Source: Candidatus Ectomicrobium neotermitis (GTDB taxonomy: Bacteria > Elusimicrobiota > Endomicrobiia > Endomicrobiales > Endomicrobiaceae). From it: a stretch of 16,606 bases of DNA. Numbering within the stretch: position 1 is the first letter of the stretch; each line of letters opens with the position of its first letter. Under the pieces are notes generated by a model. That model was given only the letters and a program-made list of their open reading frames with translations. It made no database searches and had not been told where the DNA came from. This document shows positions 1 to 7,270 of this stretch, piece by piece. A program made the translations under genes and the position numbers. The stretch spans positions 1 to 16,606 of the forward strand of contig JAITBH010000053.1 in the NCBI GenBank assembly GCA_031283745.1, written 5' to 3'.

Positions 1-636
1 CTTAATCAAACTTATGAAAACTCCATGCGGTAAAAGTTTTGAGGGATCCACTTTCAAATTTACTGTTGGAAAACCAAGTTTTTTGCCGAGACCTTTTTCT
101 CTAAACGGTATGCCGGAAAAATCAAAATTGTAGCCAAGCAATTTGTTGGCTTTTTCCACTTCGCCAAGACTTAACAAAGCTCTGATATTTGATGAGGAAA
201 TTTTTTGTGCGGCGAGTGTTAATGTTTCTATCACTGTTATTTTTATGCCGAGCTTTGGGGCATTTTTTTTAAGCCACGAAACATTACCCTGCTTGTTTTT
301 GCCAAAAGCAAAATCTGTGCCGCAAATGATTTCTGCAACATTCAATTTGCCGATGAGAAAGTTGTTAAAAAAATCTGACGGGGCAAGAGTAAGAATTTCT
401 GATGGGACGGGGATGATGATGATTTGGTCGGGAAGAAAAGCTTCGATGCGGAGAATTTTCTCGTCGAGAAGTGTGAGGAGGGAGTGAGGATTTTTCATCG
501 GTCTTTCTAAAGTTACGATGATGCTTTGAGCATTTTTTTCTTTAGCTTTGCGGACTGTTTCTTTGATCAAACTTTGGTGCCCTTTGTGAACTCCGTCAAA
601 AGACCCGATGGTTAAAATTGATGAATTATTTTTCAT
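1..636 (-). CDS. ribF: Bifunctional riboflavin kinase / FAD synthetase RibF, 3' part missing (runs off left edge)
   Basis: RibF phosphorylates riboflavin to FMN and adenylylates FMN to FAD in the cytoplasm. The open frame runs 212 codons from the ATG at 634-636 to base 1 without a stop, so the C-terminus lies outside the window. The N-terminal nucleotidyltransferase domain shows GSFDGVHKGH (residues 11-20), GTDFAFGK (106-113) and SSSNIR (147-152). The riboflavin kinase domain begins near residue 175 and shows the flavokinase signature GKKLGFPTVNL (184-194); the rest of that domain is cut off. The usual FxPHP segment after the second strand is replaced by LERPMKNP (43-50), so the protein is somewhat divergent. 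The start lies inside the end of truB (11-base overlap), with only a weak purine-rich stretch (AAGAGA) as SD, so translational coupling to truB is likely. This is the last visible gene of the rimP-nusA-infB operon. Confidence 0.93.
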   Translation of the reverse strand, partial: MKNNSSILTIGSFDGVHKGHQSLIKETVRKAKEKNAQSIIVTLERPMKNPHSLLTLLDEKILRIEAFLPDQIIIIPVPSEILTLAPSDFFNNFLIGKLNVAEIICGTDFAFGKNKQGNVSWLKKNAPKLGIKITVIETLTLAAQKISSSNIRALLSLGEVEKANKLLGYNFDFSGIPFREKGLGKKLGFPTVNLKVDPSKLLPHGVFISLIK

Positions 637-1324
637 TTAACGTCTCTTGTGGGATTATTTTGGAGATTAGAAATTCTGGATTAGAAAAGCTTTTTTCATC
701 GACTGCCTCTGAAACATTAAAGCTGCCTATCGACTCTCTCCGCAAAAAAGTAACGACCGCACCGCAGCCTAAAGAGTTGCCAAGATCGTCGGCAATAGAC
801 CTTATGTAAGTTCCGCTCGAACACTTGATGAGGAGGTTTAAAACTCCGTCAGCAAAATAGAGAAAATCGATTTTTTGGACATTAACTTTGCGGGGGGATC
901 TTTGAATGGTGATGCCTTTGCGTGCCAAATTGTAGAGCTTTTGCCCGTCGACTTTTAGGGCTGAAAACATCGGAGGGATTTGTTCTATTTCACCGACAAA
1001 ATTGTTCAAGGCTTTGGTGAGAGAATTTTTATCAACGAAAGAAAAATCTTTCGTCTCAATTATTTTTCCATCCATATCTCCGCTGTCCGTTTTTATGCCG
1101 AGCTTAAAGGATGTCAAATATTCTTTGTCGCACTTCATAAATTTGTCTTGCAATTTTGTGGCACCGTTTATGAGTATCAACAAAAGACCAGTTGCGAGAG
1201 GATCTAAGGTTCCGCAATGACCCGTTTTTTTAGCTTTCAGGGTCGACTTGATGATCGAGCAAACCTTAAAAGATGAGACGAATTTTGGCTTATCAACCAA
1301 CAACATTCCGTCGGGGATGTTCAT
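626..1324 (-). CDS. truB: tRNA pseudouridine(55) synthase TruB, short form
   Basis: TruB isomerises U55 to pseudouridine in the T-loop of tRNAs. The 232-residue product opens with the family pattern MLLVDKP (7-13). It carries the catalytic loop GHCGTLDPLATGLL (35-48), in which D41 is the nucleophilic aspartate. KEYL (67-70), IPPMFSALKVDGQKLY (near 135-150) and SGTYIRSIADDLG (near 188-200) follow as in TruB. E. coli TruB is about 314 residues; here the C-terminal PUA-type RNA-binding extension is absent or minimal, as in several reduced or AT-rich lineages. The ATG overlaps the nrnA stop in an ATGA (4 bases), with a GAGGAA SD just upstream, indicating translational coupling. Pairing with rbfA, nrnA and ribF is the classical bacterial arrangement. 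Confidence 0.95.
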   Translation of the reverse strand: MNIPDGMLLVDKPKFVSSFKVCSIIKSTLKAKKTGHCGTLDPLATGLLLILINGATKLQDKFMKCDKEYLTSFKLGIKTDSGDMDGKIIETKDFSFVDKNSLTKALNNFVGEIEQIPPMFSALKVDGQKLYNLARKGITIQRSPRKVNVQKIDFLYFADGVLNLLIKCSSGTYIRSIADDLGNSLGCGAVVTFLRRESIGSFNVSEAVDEKSFSNPEFLISKIIPQETLNEK

Positions 1325-2283
1325 CGATTCCTCGTTGAGGATTTGAAATATGTCTTCAACAATTTTTCCACTTGGGGGATGGTTTTTTTTACCGTAGCGC
1401 CTGCAGCATTTTTATGCCCGCCTCCACCGAACTTTTGGGCAATCGGCAAGAGATTAAATTCTTTGACTGACCGCATACTTAAACGGGTATTTTCACCGTC
1501 TTCTTTGATCATACAGGCAACTTGAACATTACTCACTTTGAGAAGGTAATTTGCTATTCCATTTGAGTCATCACTTTTTGCACCGCAATCTTTGAGCATT
1601 TTTTGGGTGATGATCACATAAGCAACTTTCCCGTCGGCAAAAGTTTTTAAGCCAAGCAAAGCCATCGCAAGAAGCTTCAAGGATTGGAAAGTTTTGTTTG
1701 AATAAATTTGGCGGGTTATTGTGGAAGCCGAAGCACCGCAATCAATCAGCTGTGCCGCAGCAAGGTGGGATTTTGAGGAGACATTTGAGTTCTGAAATTT
1801 TCTCGTGTCGGTCAAGAGTCCTACATATAGATTGGAAGCTTCGTCCTTTGTGGGTTTGAGCTTGAGATAGTTGAAAAGATTTAAGACAAGTTCCGAAACT
1901 GAGGAGGAATTTCCGTCGACATAATTAACATCACCGAAATTGGAATAACTTTTGTGATGGTCAATGTTGATGATTTTTTTTGCTTGCTGGGGCGAGATAA
2001 TATCGCCCATCCTTTGAAGGTTTAAGGACTCTAAAATTATCGCACAATCAAAAATTCTCCCGACGGGCTTTTGTTGTTTGATGGACTTGATACCTTTTAT
2101 GCAAAGCAGCTCTTTTGGAATCTCGTCGAGACAATAAACTTGTGCTTTTTTGCCGAGCCTTGAGAGCATTTTTGACAAAGCAAATGCTGCCCCTAACGAG
2201 TCTCCGTCGGGCTTAATGTGTCCTGCAATGAAAAATGTTTTTGATTGTTTGATTATCTTGGAAATCTTGGAAAGTTCGTTCAT
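1321..2283 (-). CDS. nrnA: DHH/DHHA1 family phosphoesterase (NrnA-like oligoribonuclease / pAp phosphatase)
   Basis: NrnA-type enzymes degrade 2-5 nt RNA fragments and often dephosphorylate 3'-phosphoadenosine-5'-phosphate; some relatives hydrolyse cyclic-dinucleotide products. The 320-residue protein has the DHH catalytic domain with GHIKPDGDSLG (21-31; H22, D26 and D28 as metal ligands). Motif II is IILESLNLQRMG (82-93), with Glu85 where Asp is most common. The DHH triad lies in NIDHHKS (106-112) and the fourth motif in LLTDTRKF (157-164, D159). The DHHA1 substrate-binding domain ends with FGGGGHKNAAGAT (285-297). The length is normal for the family. It starts 4 bases after the rbfA stop with only a distant AAGG as possible SD, so coupling to rbfA translation is likely. 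The exact substrate (nanoRNA, pAp or c-di-AMP/pApA) cannot be decided from sequence. Confidence 0.9.
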   Translation of the reverse strand: MNELSKISKIIKQSKTFFIAGHIKPDGDSLGAAFALSKMLSRLGKKAQVYCLDEIPKELLCIKGIKSIKQQKPVGRIFDCAIILESLNLQRMGDIISPQQAKKIINIDHHKSYSNFGDVNYVDGNSSSVSELVLNLFNYLKLKPTKDEASNLYVGLLTDTRKFQNSNVSSKSHLAAAQLIDCGASASTITRQIYSNKTFQSLKLLAMALLGLKTFADGKVAYVIITQKMLKDCGAKSDDSNGIANYLLKVSNVQVACMIKEDGENTRLSMRSVKEFNLLPIAQKFGGGGHKNAAGATVKKTIPQVEKLLKTYFKSSTRNR

Positions 2284-2287
2284 AAAA

Positions 2288-2638
2288 TTAGAGAGAGCCT
2301 TCTTTTATCTTGTCGAGAATGTCTATGATTTTGGCAGCTCTTTGGGAGGAGTCGTCATAATACAACAGTATTTCTGGGGTGCGTCTTAAATTTAATTTCA
2401 ATGCCAGCTGATGCCTAATCTCTTTAACATTTGTCCTGAGGATAATTTCATTTTTTTTCCTCACTTCCTCGTCGCCAAAGACGGAAAAATAAACTTTGCA
2501 ATTTAGAAGATCATCAGACAAAACAACTTCCGTTATCGAGACGACAGCCGTGTCTATATCCTGAAAATTTCTGATTATTTCAGCCACAGTTCTTTGTATC
2601 AACTCAGCTACGCGGGTAGCCCTTTTGTATGTCTGCAT
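2288..2638 (-). CDS. rbfA: 30S ribosome-binding factor RbfA
   Basis: RbfA is a late 30S assembly factor that binds near helix 1 and the 3' end of 16S rRNA. The 116-residue product matches the family in length. It begins with the typical R-x-x-R-V-x-E-x-I-x-R pattern (RATRVAELIQRTVAEII, 6-22). VVSITEVVLSDDL, CKVYFSVFGDEE and a helix with RHQLALKLNLRRTPEILLYYDDS form the single KH-like domain. Its ATG directly follows the infB stop (TAAATG), and the SD (GAGGAA) lies inside the end of infB, so it is translationally coupled to IF2. The infB-rbfA order is widely conserved. Confidence 0.95.
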   Translation of the reverse strand: MQTYKRATRVAELIQRTVAEIIRNFQDIDTAVVSITEVVLSDDLLNCKVYFSVFGDEEVRKKNEIILRTNVKEIRHQLALKLNLRRTPEILLYYDDSSQRAAKIIDILDKIKEGSL

Positions 2639-4894
2639 TTATAGTTTCCTCGCTACTTTTTCTAAGGCAAAGCACTCGATAATATCGCCAGATTTTATGT
2701 CGGCAAAATTCTCAAGGCCGATACCGCACTCAAAACCTTTGTCAACTTCTTTAACATCTTCCTTAAAACGTTTGAGAGAAGAGATTGTCCCCTCAAAAAC
2801 AATAACATTGTCCCTCAAAAGTCGTGCTTTTGATGAACGTTGAATTTTCCCTTCGGTTATAGAACAGCCCGAAATTGCGCCCGCACTTGAAAGCTTAAAC
2901 ACCTGCTTGACCAAAGCCTTGCCCAGAATTTTTTCTTTGATGTCGGGATCTAAAAGACCTTCCATTGCAGCCTTGACCTCAGCAGTCAGCTCATAAATTA
3001 TTCGATAGACATGAATGTTTATACCCGCTTCTTCTGCAAGACGTTCGACGGTAGAATCGGGACGCAAGTTAAAACCAAAAATTAAAGCGTCTGAGGCAAC
3101 AGCCAAATCCACGTCGGAGGCAGTGATTGAACCCGCACCGCGATGGACTATTTTTAAGTTGATTTCGTTTGTTGACATTCTCTCTAACTCGTCGCTGACT
3201 GCTTCTAAAGAACCTTGAACATCGGTCTTTAAGACAATCCTCAAATCTTTCGTTTTGCCTGCACTTATATCTGCAAGAGATAAATGGCGTTTGCCTGTCA
3301 ATGAGGCAATTTTTGCTTTCTGAAATCTCGTCTCCGCAATCTGCCGTGCTTGCTGCTCAGTGCTGACGACAACAAATTTGTCTCCTGCACGGGGTGGAGT
3401 GTTTATCCCTAAAACCTCTGTCGGCATACTTGGAAAAGCTTCATGAAATCTTTTTCCATATTCGTCATACATCGCTCTAACTTTTCCATAGGTTGTGCCG
3501 ATGACAACATTTTCGCCAATTTTTAAGACACCGTTTTCAACCAAGAGGGTCGCAAGGGTTCCTTTTTTAGAATCCAATCTTGCTTCTATCACAATGCCCT
3601 CAGCCATTCTGTCGGGGTTGGCTTTCAGCTCCATCATATCGGCTTTGAGCTGAATGTTTTCTAAAAGCAACTCGATATTTATTCCCCTCTTTGCAGAAAT
3701 TTCGACCATTATTGTGTCGCCTCCCCACTCTTCGGCAAGGAGATCATATTTGCTCAGCTCTTGTTTTACTTTTTGAGGATCAGCGGTAGGCAAGTCGATT
3801 TTATTTACGGCAACAATTATCGGAACTTTTGCATCCTTTGCGTGATTTATCGCTTCAATAGTTTGAGGCATTATTCCATCAGCAGCCGAAACAACCAAAA
3901 CCACAATGTCTGTAACCTGTGCACCTCTTGAACGCATTGCGGTAAAAGCTTCGTGGCCCGGTGTGTCAAGAAAAGTTATGAAACGACCGTCCGCAATTTT
4001 TACCCTGTAAGCACCGATGTGCTGGGTTATCCCGCCGTATTCCCCTCCGACAACATTTGTCTTCCTTATCGCATCAAGCAAAGAATTTTTTCCGTGATCG
4101 ACATGACCAATAATCGTCACGACCGGGGGACGAGGTTTCAACTTTGTTATGTCTTCTTTTTTCTCGCTTATATCGTCGTCAGAATATATCGAGACGAGTT
4201 TGGCCTCATAATTAAATTCATTCAATAATAGAGTTGCTGTATCGACATCAAGCCTCTGATTTATCGTCGATAAACTTCCCAGCGACAAAAGTTTTTTCAA
4301 CAACTCGCCGACACTGATACTCATTTTGATGGACAGGTCGCGAACTGTTATCAATTCATTGATTTCTATTATTCCTTTTGACTCGGGGGCGGCATTAGAT
4401 TCCTCTTCTTCTTTACCTTTAGCTGGGGGAGCAGGCGGCGGAGTAGGTTCTTTTTGAGGCGGGCTTGATTGATTGTCTTCTGGAGTTGGTTCAGGTGTAG
4501 CGGGAGGTTTTGGTACTTGCTCTTTCTTTTTATCGACATCTTTTGGGGGTTTTTTTACATCGACGGGCTGCTTTTTGATATTAGTTTTTTTATCTGCAGG
4601 TCCTTTGGGTTTTGGAGGCACATTATCGATGTTTTGCTTCTCAGTTTTTGGAGTTTTGCTCTCTTTGGGTTCGTTTGTTGGAATAACCGGACCCTCTACA
4701 GGAGGGGGAGTTTTTTTTATTTTGGGTGTTTTCGTTTTTGGTTTTTTCTCTTGCTTGTCGACTGTTTTGCCCTCTTTGGCATCCTTTTTAGGCAAAGAAG
4801 GTTTCTTTGAAGGTTTAGTTTCTCCAGTTTTTTTTGCTACTGGTTTTTTCTTAGGTTCTTTTGTCAATGGCTTTGATTCTTTTTTTGTTGGCAT
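2639..4894 (-). CDS. infB: Translation initiation factor IF-2, with Asn in the P-loop
   Basis: IF2 is the GTPase that recruits fMet-tRNA to the 30S subunit and promotes subunit joining. The product has 751 residues. Residues 1-165 are a low-complexity Lys/Pro/Glu-rich tail. IF2_N follows at about 178-235 (ITVRDLSIKMSISVGELLKK). The G domain starts near 256: G1 GHVDHGKN (263-270), G2 GGITQHIGAY, G3 DTPGHEAF, G4 NKID and G5 SAK. Domain II, the C1 core (LKTDVQGSLEAV) and the fMet-binding C2 domain (GKIQRSSKARLLRDN through the CGIGLENFADIKSGD segment) follow and look complete. The G1 motif normally ends GKT; here codon 4085-4087 is AAT (Asn), a change at the Mg2+-binding position. All other motifs are intact, so the gene is otherwise functional-looking. 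It starts 23 bases after nusA with a GAGGA SD about 8 bases before the ATG. Confidence 0.97.
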   Translation of the reverse strand: MPTKKESKPLTKEPKKKPVAKKTGETKPSKKPSLPKKDAKEGKTVDKQEKKPKTKTPKIKKTPPPVEGPVIPTNEPKESKTPKTEKQNIDNVPPKPKGPADKKTNIKKQPVDVKKPPKDVDKKKEQVPKPPATPEPTPEDNQSSPPQKEPTPPPAPPAKGKEEEESNAAPESKGIIEINELITVRDLSIKMSISVGELLKKLLSLGSLSTINQRLDVDTATLLLNEFNYEAKLVSIYSDDDISEKKEDITKLKPRPPVVTIIGHVDHGKNSLLDAIRKTNVVGGEYGGITQHIGAYRVKIADGRFITFLDTPGHEAFTAMRSRGAQVTDIVVLVVSAADGIMPQTIEAINHAKDAKVPIIVAVNKIDLPTADPQKVKQELSKYDLLAEEWGGDTIMVEISAKRGINIELLLENIQLKADMMELKANPDRMAEGIVIEARLDSKKGTLATLLVENGVLKIGENVVIGTTYGKVRAMYDEYGKRFHEAFPSMPTEVLGINTPPRAGDKFVVVSTEQQARQIAETRFQKAKIASLTGKRHLSLADISAGKTKDLRIVLKTDVQGSLEAVSDELERMSTNEINLKIVHRGAGSITASDVDLAVASDALIFGFNLRPDSTVERLAEEAGINIHVYRIIYELTAEVKAAMEGLLDPDIKEKILGKALVKQVFKLSSAGAISGCSITEGKIQRSSKARLLRDNVIVFEGTISSLKRFKEDVKEVDKGFECGIGLENFADIKSGDIIECFALEKVARKL

Positions 4895-4917
4895 AAGTAA
4901 ATCCTCTAACTTTTAGA

Positions 4918-6177
4918 TTAAGCATTTTTTGCCGCTTCTATTATTTTTTCAGCAGTTTTCTGACCTATCCCCGGAAGGGTAGTTAAATCATCAACGCCAA
5001 GTGTTTTTAATTTTTCTATGTTCGTAAAACCCGCCTTGACCAAAATTCCAATTGTCTTTTCGCCCAAGCCCTGCAACCTTTCAAGATCAGCAATTTGCTG
5101 CTCAACTTTTGTTTCGTTTTCTTGTTTTCTCTGACTTTCCGAACGAACATCTATGCACCAGCCCGTAAGCTTTGCCGCAAGCCGAACATTGTGTCCATTT
5201 TTGCCGATGGCAAGAGAAAGCATATCGTCAGCAACCAAAACTTCGGCACGTTTTTCGCTCTCGGACAAAATGTTTACGGTAACAACTTTTGCGGGGGTAA
5301 TTGCCGCAGCGATATATTTTGCGGGATTGTCTGAATAAGCAATCAAATCTATACGTTCATTTCCGCCAAGCTCGTCGACAATAGGGCGGATTCTTGCACC
5401 TTTTACACCGACACATGCACCGACAGGATCCACTTTTGGATTGTTAGAAATTACAGATACCTTTGCACGGATGCCCGGTTCTCTGACAACATCTTTTATC
5501 TCTACGATTTTCTCGTAGATCTCAGGAACCTCATGCTCAAACAATTTTTTGATTAGTTCGGGACTCTTGCGGGAGAGAATTGTGGAAGGTGCTTTGTTGA
5601 TATTTTTTCTGACCGAAATGATGACAGCTCTAACTCTTTGACCAATGGCAAATTTTTCTTTTGGAAGCTGTTCGGTTATCGGGAGGATTGCCTCTGATTT
5701 GCCTAAGTCAACAATGATTGTTCTGTTGACAATTCTGTAAATATCCCCGCTAACCACTTGCCCAATTTTTTCACTCATTTCTTCAAAAAGAGAATTCCGC
5801 TCGGACTCCCTGATCCTTTGAACGATCACATTTTTTGCAGTCTGGGCAGCTATGCGGGCAAAATCTTGAGTGTCAAGAGGAATGTCTATAGTATCACCTA
5901 CTTTTATGGAAGCTTCAATTTTTTGAGCCTCAGAAAGTGGGATTTGCAAAATAGAACTTTCGAAGTCACTATCTTTGACAACTTCCTTTGAAACATAAGC
6001 ACTCATTTCTCCAGTGCTGATGTTCACTTTTGCGACGGCATTCACATTTTTGCCGACATGTTTTTTGTATGCAGCAACAAGGGCATTCTCAACGATAGAA
6101 ACGATGTCCTCTTTTTTTATGTTCTTATCTTTCTCAAGCTGCTCAAGAGCCATGACAAGCTCTTTTTTATCTGCCAT
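4918..6177 (-). CDS. nusA: Transcription termination/antitermination factor NusA
   Basis: NusA binds RNA polymerase near the RNA exit channel, stabilises hairpin pauses, stimulates intrinsic termination and takes part in antitermination. The product has 419 residues. The N-terminal RNAP-binding domain is at about 1-130 (KEDIVSIVENALVAAYKK). The S1 domain is at 138-190 (GQVVSGDIYRIVNRTIIVDLG). KH1 carries the signature DPVGACVGVKGARIRPIVDEL (250-270) and KH2 carries LSLAIGKNGHNVRLAAKLTGW (320-340). The C-terminus (364-419) is a helix-hairpin-helix pair (LQGLGEKTIGIL and LPGIGQKTAEKI) like the C-terminal repeats of longer NusA proteins. It is therefore longer than Bacillus NusA but has only one acidic-repeat-like unit. 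The SD GGAGG lies between the rimP stop and the ATG. It sits behind a leader terminator (6663-6689) that could make its synthesis self-limiting (inference). Confidence 0.97.
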   Translation of the reverse strand: MADKKELVMALEQLEKDKNIKKEDIVSIVENALVAAYKKHVGKNVNAVAKVNISTGEMSAYVSKEVVKDSDFESSILQIPLSEAQKIEASIKVGDTIDIPLDTQDFARIAAQTAKNVIVQRIRESERNSLFEEMSEKIGQVVSGDIYRIVNRTIIVDLGKSEAILPITEQLPKEKFAIGQRVRAVIISVRKNINKAPSTILSRKSPELIKKLFEHEVPEIYEKIVEIKDVVREPGIRAKVSVISNNPKVDPVGACVGVKGARIRPIVDELGGNERIDLIAYSDNPAKYIAAAITPAKVVTVNILSESEKRAEVLVADDMLSLAIGKNGHNVRLAAKLTGWCIDVRSESQRKQENETKVEQQIADLERLQGLGEKTIGILVKAGFTNIEKLKTLGVDDLTTLPGIGQKTAEKIIEAAKNA

Positions 6178-6188
6178 AAAATCCTCCG

Positions 6189-6647
6189 TTATAATTCAGG
6201 TTCAATGTTTGCTTTTTTGATATTTGAATACTCTATTTCAATTTCTCCGATCGTTTTATCTTCCAACTTCAATATGCCTTTGTCATAAGACAAAATTGTG
6301 CCAAAAAAATTCCTTTGATCGTCAAGGGCTACGAGAGTTTGAATGCGGACAATGCTGCCGATAAAACGAATGAAATCTTTTTCTTGTCTTAATGATCTGT
6401 ATAAACCAGGGGAAGATATTTCCAATATATAAGATTCCTCAATAATGCCGCTGTCATCTAAAATGTCGCCAAAAATAAAGCTCATTTTTTCGCAATCCCC
6501 CAAATCAATCCCGCCGTCTTTATCTATATAGATTCGCACGTAACGTTCCCTTCCTTCCTTTACATACTCAACATCCACTATTTCAAAGCCAGCTTCTTTT
6601 GCTCTTACCGATAAGCAAGCTTCTATCTCTTTTTCTTTGTTGGTCAT
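6189..6647 (-). CDS. rimP: Ribosome maturation factor RimP
   Basis: RimP is needed for maturation of the 30S subunit. I choose the ATG at 6645-6647 (protein MTNKEKEIEACL..., 152 residues, the usual length), because a strong SD (GGAGGA, 6651-6656) sits just before it. An upstream in-frame ATG at 6660-6662 lies before that SD and next to the terminator T-run, so it is unlikely. The N-terminal domain shows EAGFEIVDVEYVKEGRERYVRIYID (each strand typical), then GGIDLGDCEKMS and the signature YILEISSPGLYRSLRQEKDFIRFIG (near 88-112). A C-terminal SH3-like domain follows (GTILSYDKGILKLED). It is the first gene of the rimP-nusA-infB operon and lies directly downstream of a promoter plus terminator leader. 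Confidence 0.93.
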   Translation of the reverse strand: MTNKEKEIEACLSVRAKEAGFEIVDVEYVKEGRERYVRIYIDKDGGIDLGDCEKMSFIFGDILDDSGIIEESYILEISSPGLYRSLRQEKDFIRFIGSIVRIQTLVALDDQRNFFGTILSYDKGILKLEDKTIGEIEIEYSNIKKANIEPEL

Positions 6648-6662
6648 TTTTCCTCCATGCAT

Positions 6663-6689
6663 AAAAAAAAGGCGGCTCAAGCGGCCGCC
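6663..6689 (-). terminator. Intrinsic terminator in the rimP leader (candidate attenuator)
   Basis: On the minus strand, GGCGGC (6689-6684), a 7-nt loop CGCTTGA and GCCGCC (6676-6671) form a perfect 6-bp GC-only stem. Eight Ts follow directly (6670-6663). The rimP SD begins only seven bases further on. The terminator lies about 14 bases downstream of the predicted start of the rimP promoter (6710-6737). It would therefore stop both readthrough from yajQ and new rimP transcripts, giving an RNA of about 40 nt. I see no obvious competing antiterminator hairpin in the short leader; readthrough control would have to come from a protein (NusA is a candidate) or from kinetic effects. Confidence 0.85.
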
Positions 6690-6709
6690 CTCTCTGAAAG
6701 ACTGTTCGA

Positions 6710-6737
6710 ATTATACTTATATTTGCCTCAAAGTCAA
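6710..6737 (-). promoter_or_regulatory. Sigma70-type promoter for the rimP-nusA-infB operon
   Basis: On the minus strand, TTGACT (6737-6732) is separated by 16 bp from a perfect TATAAT (6715-6710). The expected start is an A near 6703-6705. It lies in the gap between the yajQ stop and the rimP start and reads toward rimP. The leader to the rimP ATG would be about 56 nt and contains the terminator hairpin. Confidence 0.85.
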
Positions 6738-6741
6738 CTTG

Positions 6742-6763
6742 AAAAAACAGCGTTTTTACGGCT
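6742..6763 (-). terminator. Weak hairpin plus T-run after yajQ (possible terminator)
   Basis: Directly at the yajQ stop codon, the minus strand can fold AG-(C)-CGT, loop AAAA, ACG-CT, followed by GTTTTTT (6748-6742). The stem is only five pairs with one bulged base, so this would be an inefficient terminator. It is separate from, and upstream of, the rimP promoter. Confidence 0.4.
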
Positions 6764-7259
6764 ATCTGTAGTTCGTAAATTGCAATGGAACAGAGAAAGA
6801 TTTTGTTTTCAAGTAAGCAATAACTTCTTGCAAATCATCTTTTTTCGACGAGATTACTTTCACTTTTTGACCATCTATTTGAGGTTGAACTTTTATTTTC
6901 GAGTCTTTTATCAGCTTGACTAACTCTTTGGCTTTCTCTGGTGCAAGACCTGAAATGAGTGCAGCAACTTGTCTGACATGACCCTCAAATGCTTTCTCTA
7001 ATGCTTTGTAATCTATCGATTTTATCGACACTGACCTTTTTGCAAAACGACCTTCCAAAATATCTTTCAATGCCTTCAACTTAAATTCATCGTCAGCAAT
7101 CAAAGTTATTTTCTTGTCGGTTTTGTTGAAGTCTATCGACGATTTGCTGCCCTTAAAATCAAAACGAGTGCTGAGTTCTTTTTGAGCTTGATTGACGGCG
7201 TTTTCAACCTCCATCATATTTACCTCTGAAACAATGTCAAAAGAAAACTTGTCTGCCAT
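6762..7259 (-). CDS. yajQ: YajQ family nucleotide-binding protein
   Basis: This small cytosolic protein has two ferredoxin-like domains. Family members bind nucleotides or tRNA, and in Xanthomonas a YajQ protein binds cyclic di-GMP; the role here is unknown. The start at 7257-7259 gives MADKFSFDIVSEVN and 165 residues, matching E. coli YajQ (about 163). It is backed by a strong SD (GGAGGA, 7265-7270) that follows the pfp stop directly. The longer in-frame opening overlapping pfp is not used. Family signatures visible are EVENAVNQAQKEL, RFDFKGSKSSIDF, GHVRQVAALISG (about 93-104), DSKIKVQPQIDGQKVKVISSKKDDLQ and the C-terminal PLQFTNYR. It is the last gene of the thrS-led block, followed by a weak hairpin and then the rimP promoter. 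Confidence 0.95.
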   Translation of the reverse strand: MADKFSFDIVSEVNMMEVENAVNQAQKELSTRFDFKGSKSSIDFNKTDKKITLIADDEFKLKALKDILEGRFAKRSVSIKSIDYKALEKAFEGHVRQVAALISGLAPEKAKELVKLIKDSKIKVQPQIDGQKVKVISSKKDDLQEVIAYLKTKSFSVPLQFTNYR

Positions 7260-7270
7260 TTTTATCCTCC

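Noticed and set aside
2029..2031. Glu85 replacing the common metal-binding Asp in motif II of the DHH phosphoesterase
   Set aside because: Glu at this place in a LES/LEC-type motif is, to my recollection, found in other DHH family members, and all remaining metal ligands are present, so it does not suggest loss of function.
4473..4916. 147-codon plus-strand ORF
   Set aside because: It is antisense to the Lys/Pro-rich tail of IF2; its Phe/Gly/Ser-rich composition is the mirror of that low-complexity sequence, and it has no SD.
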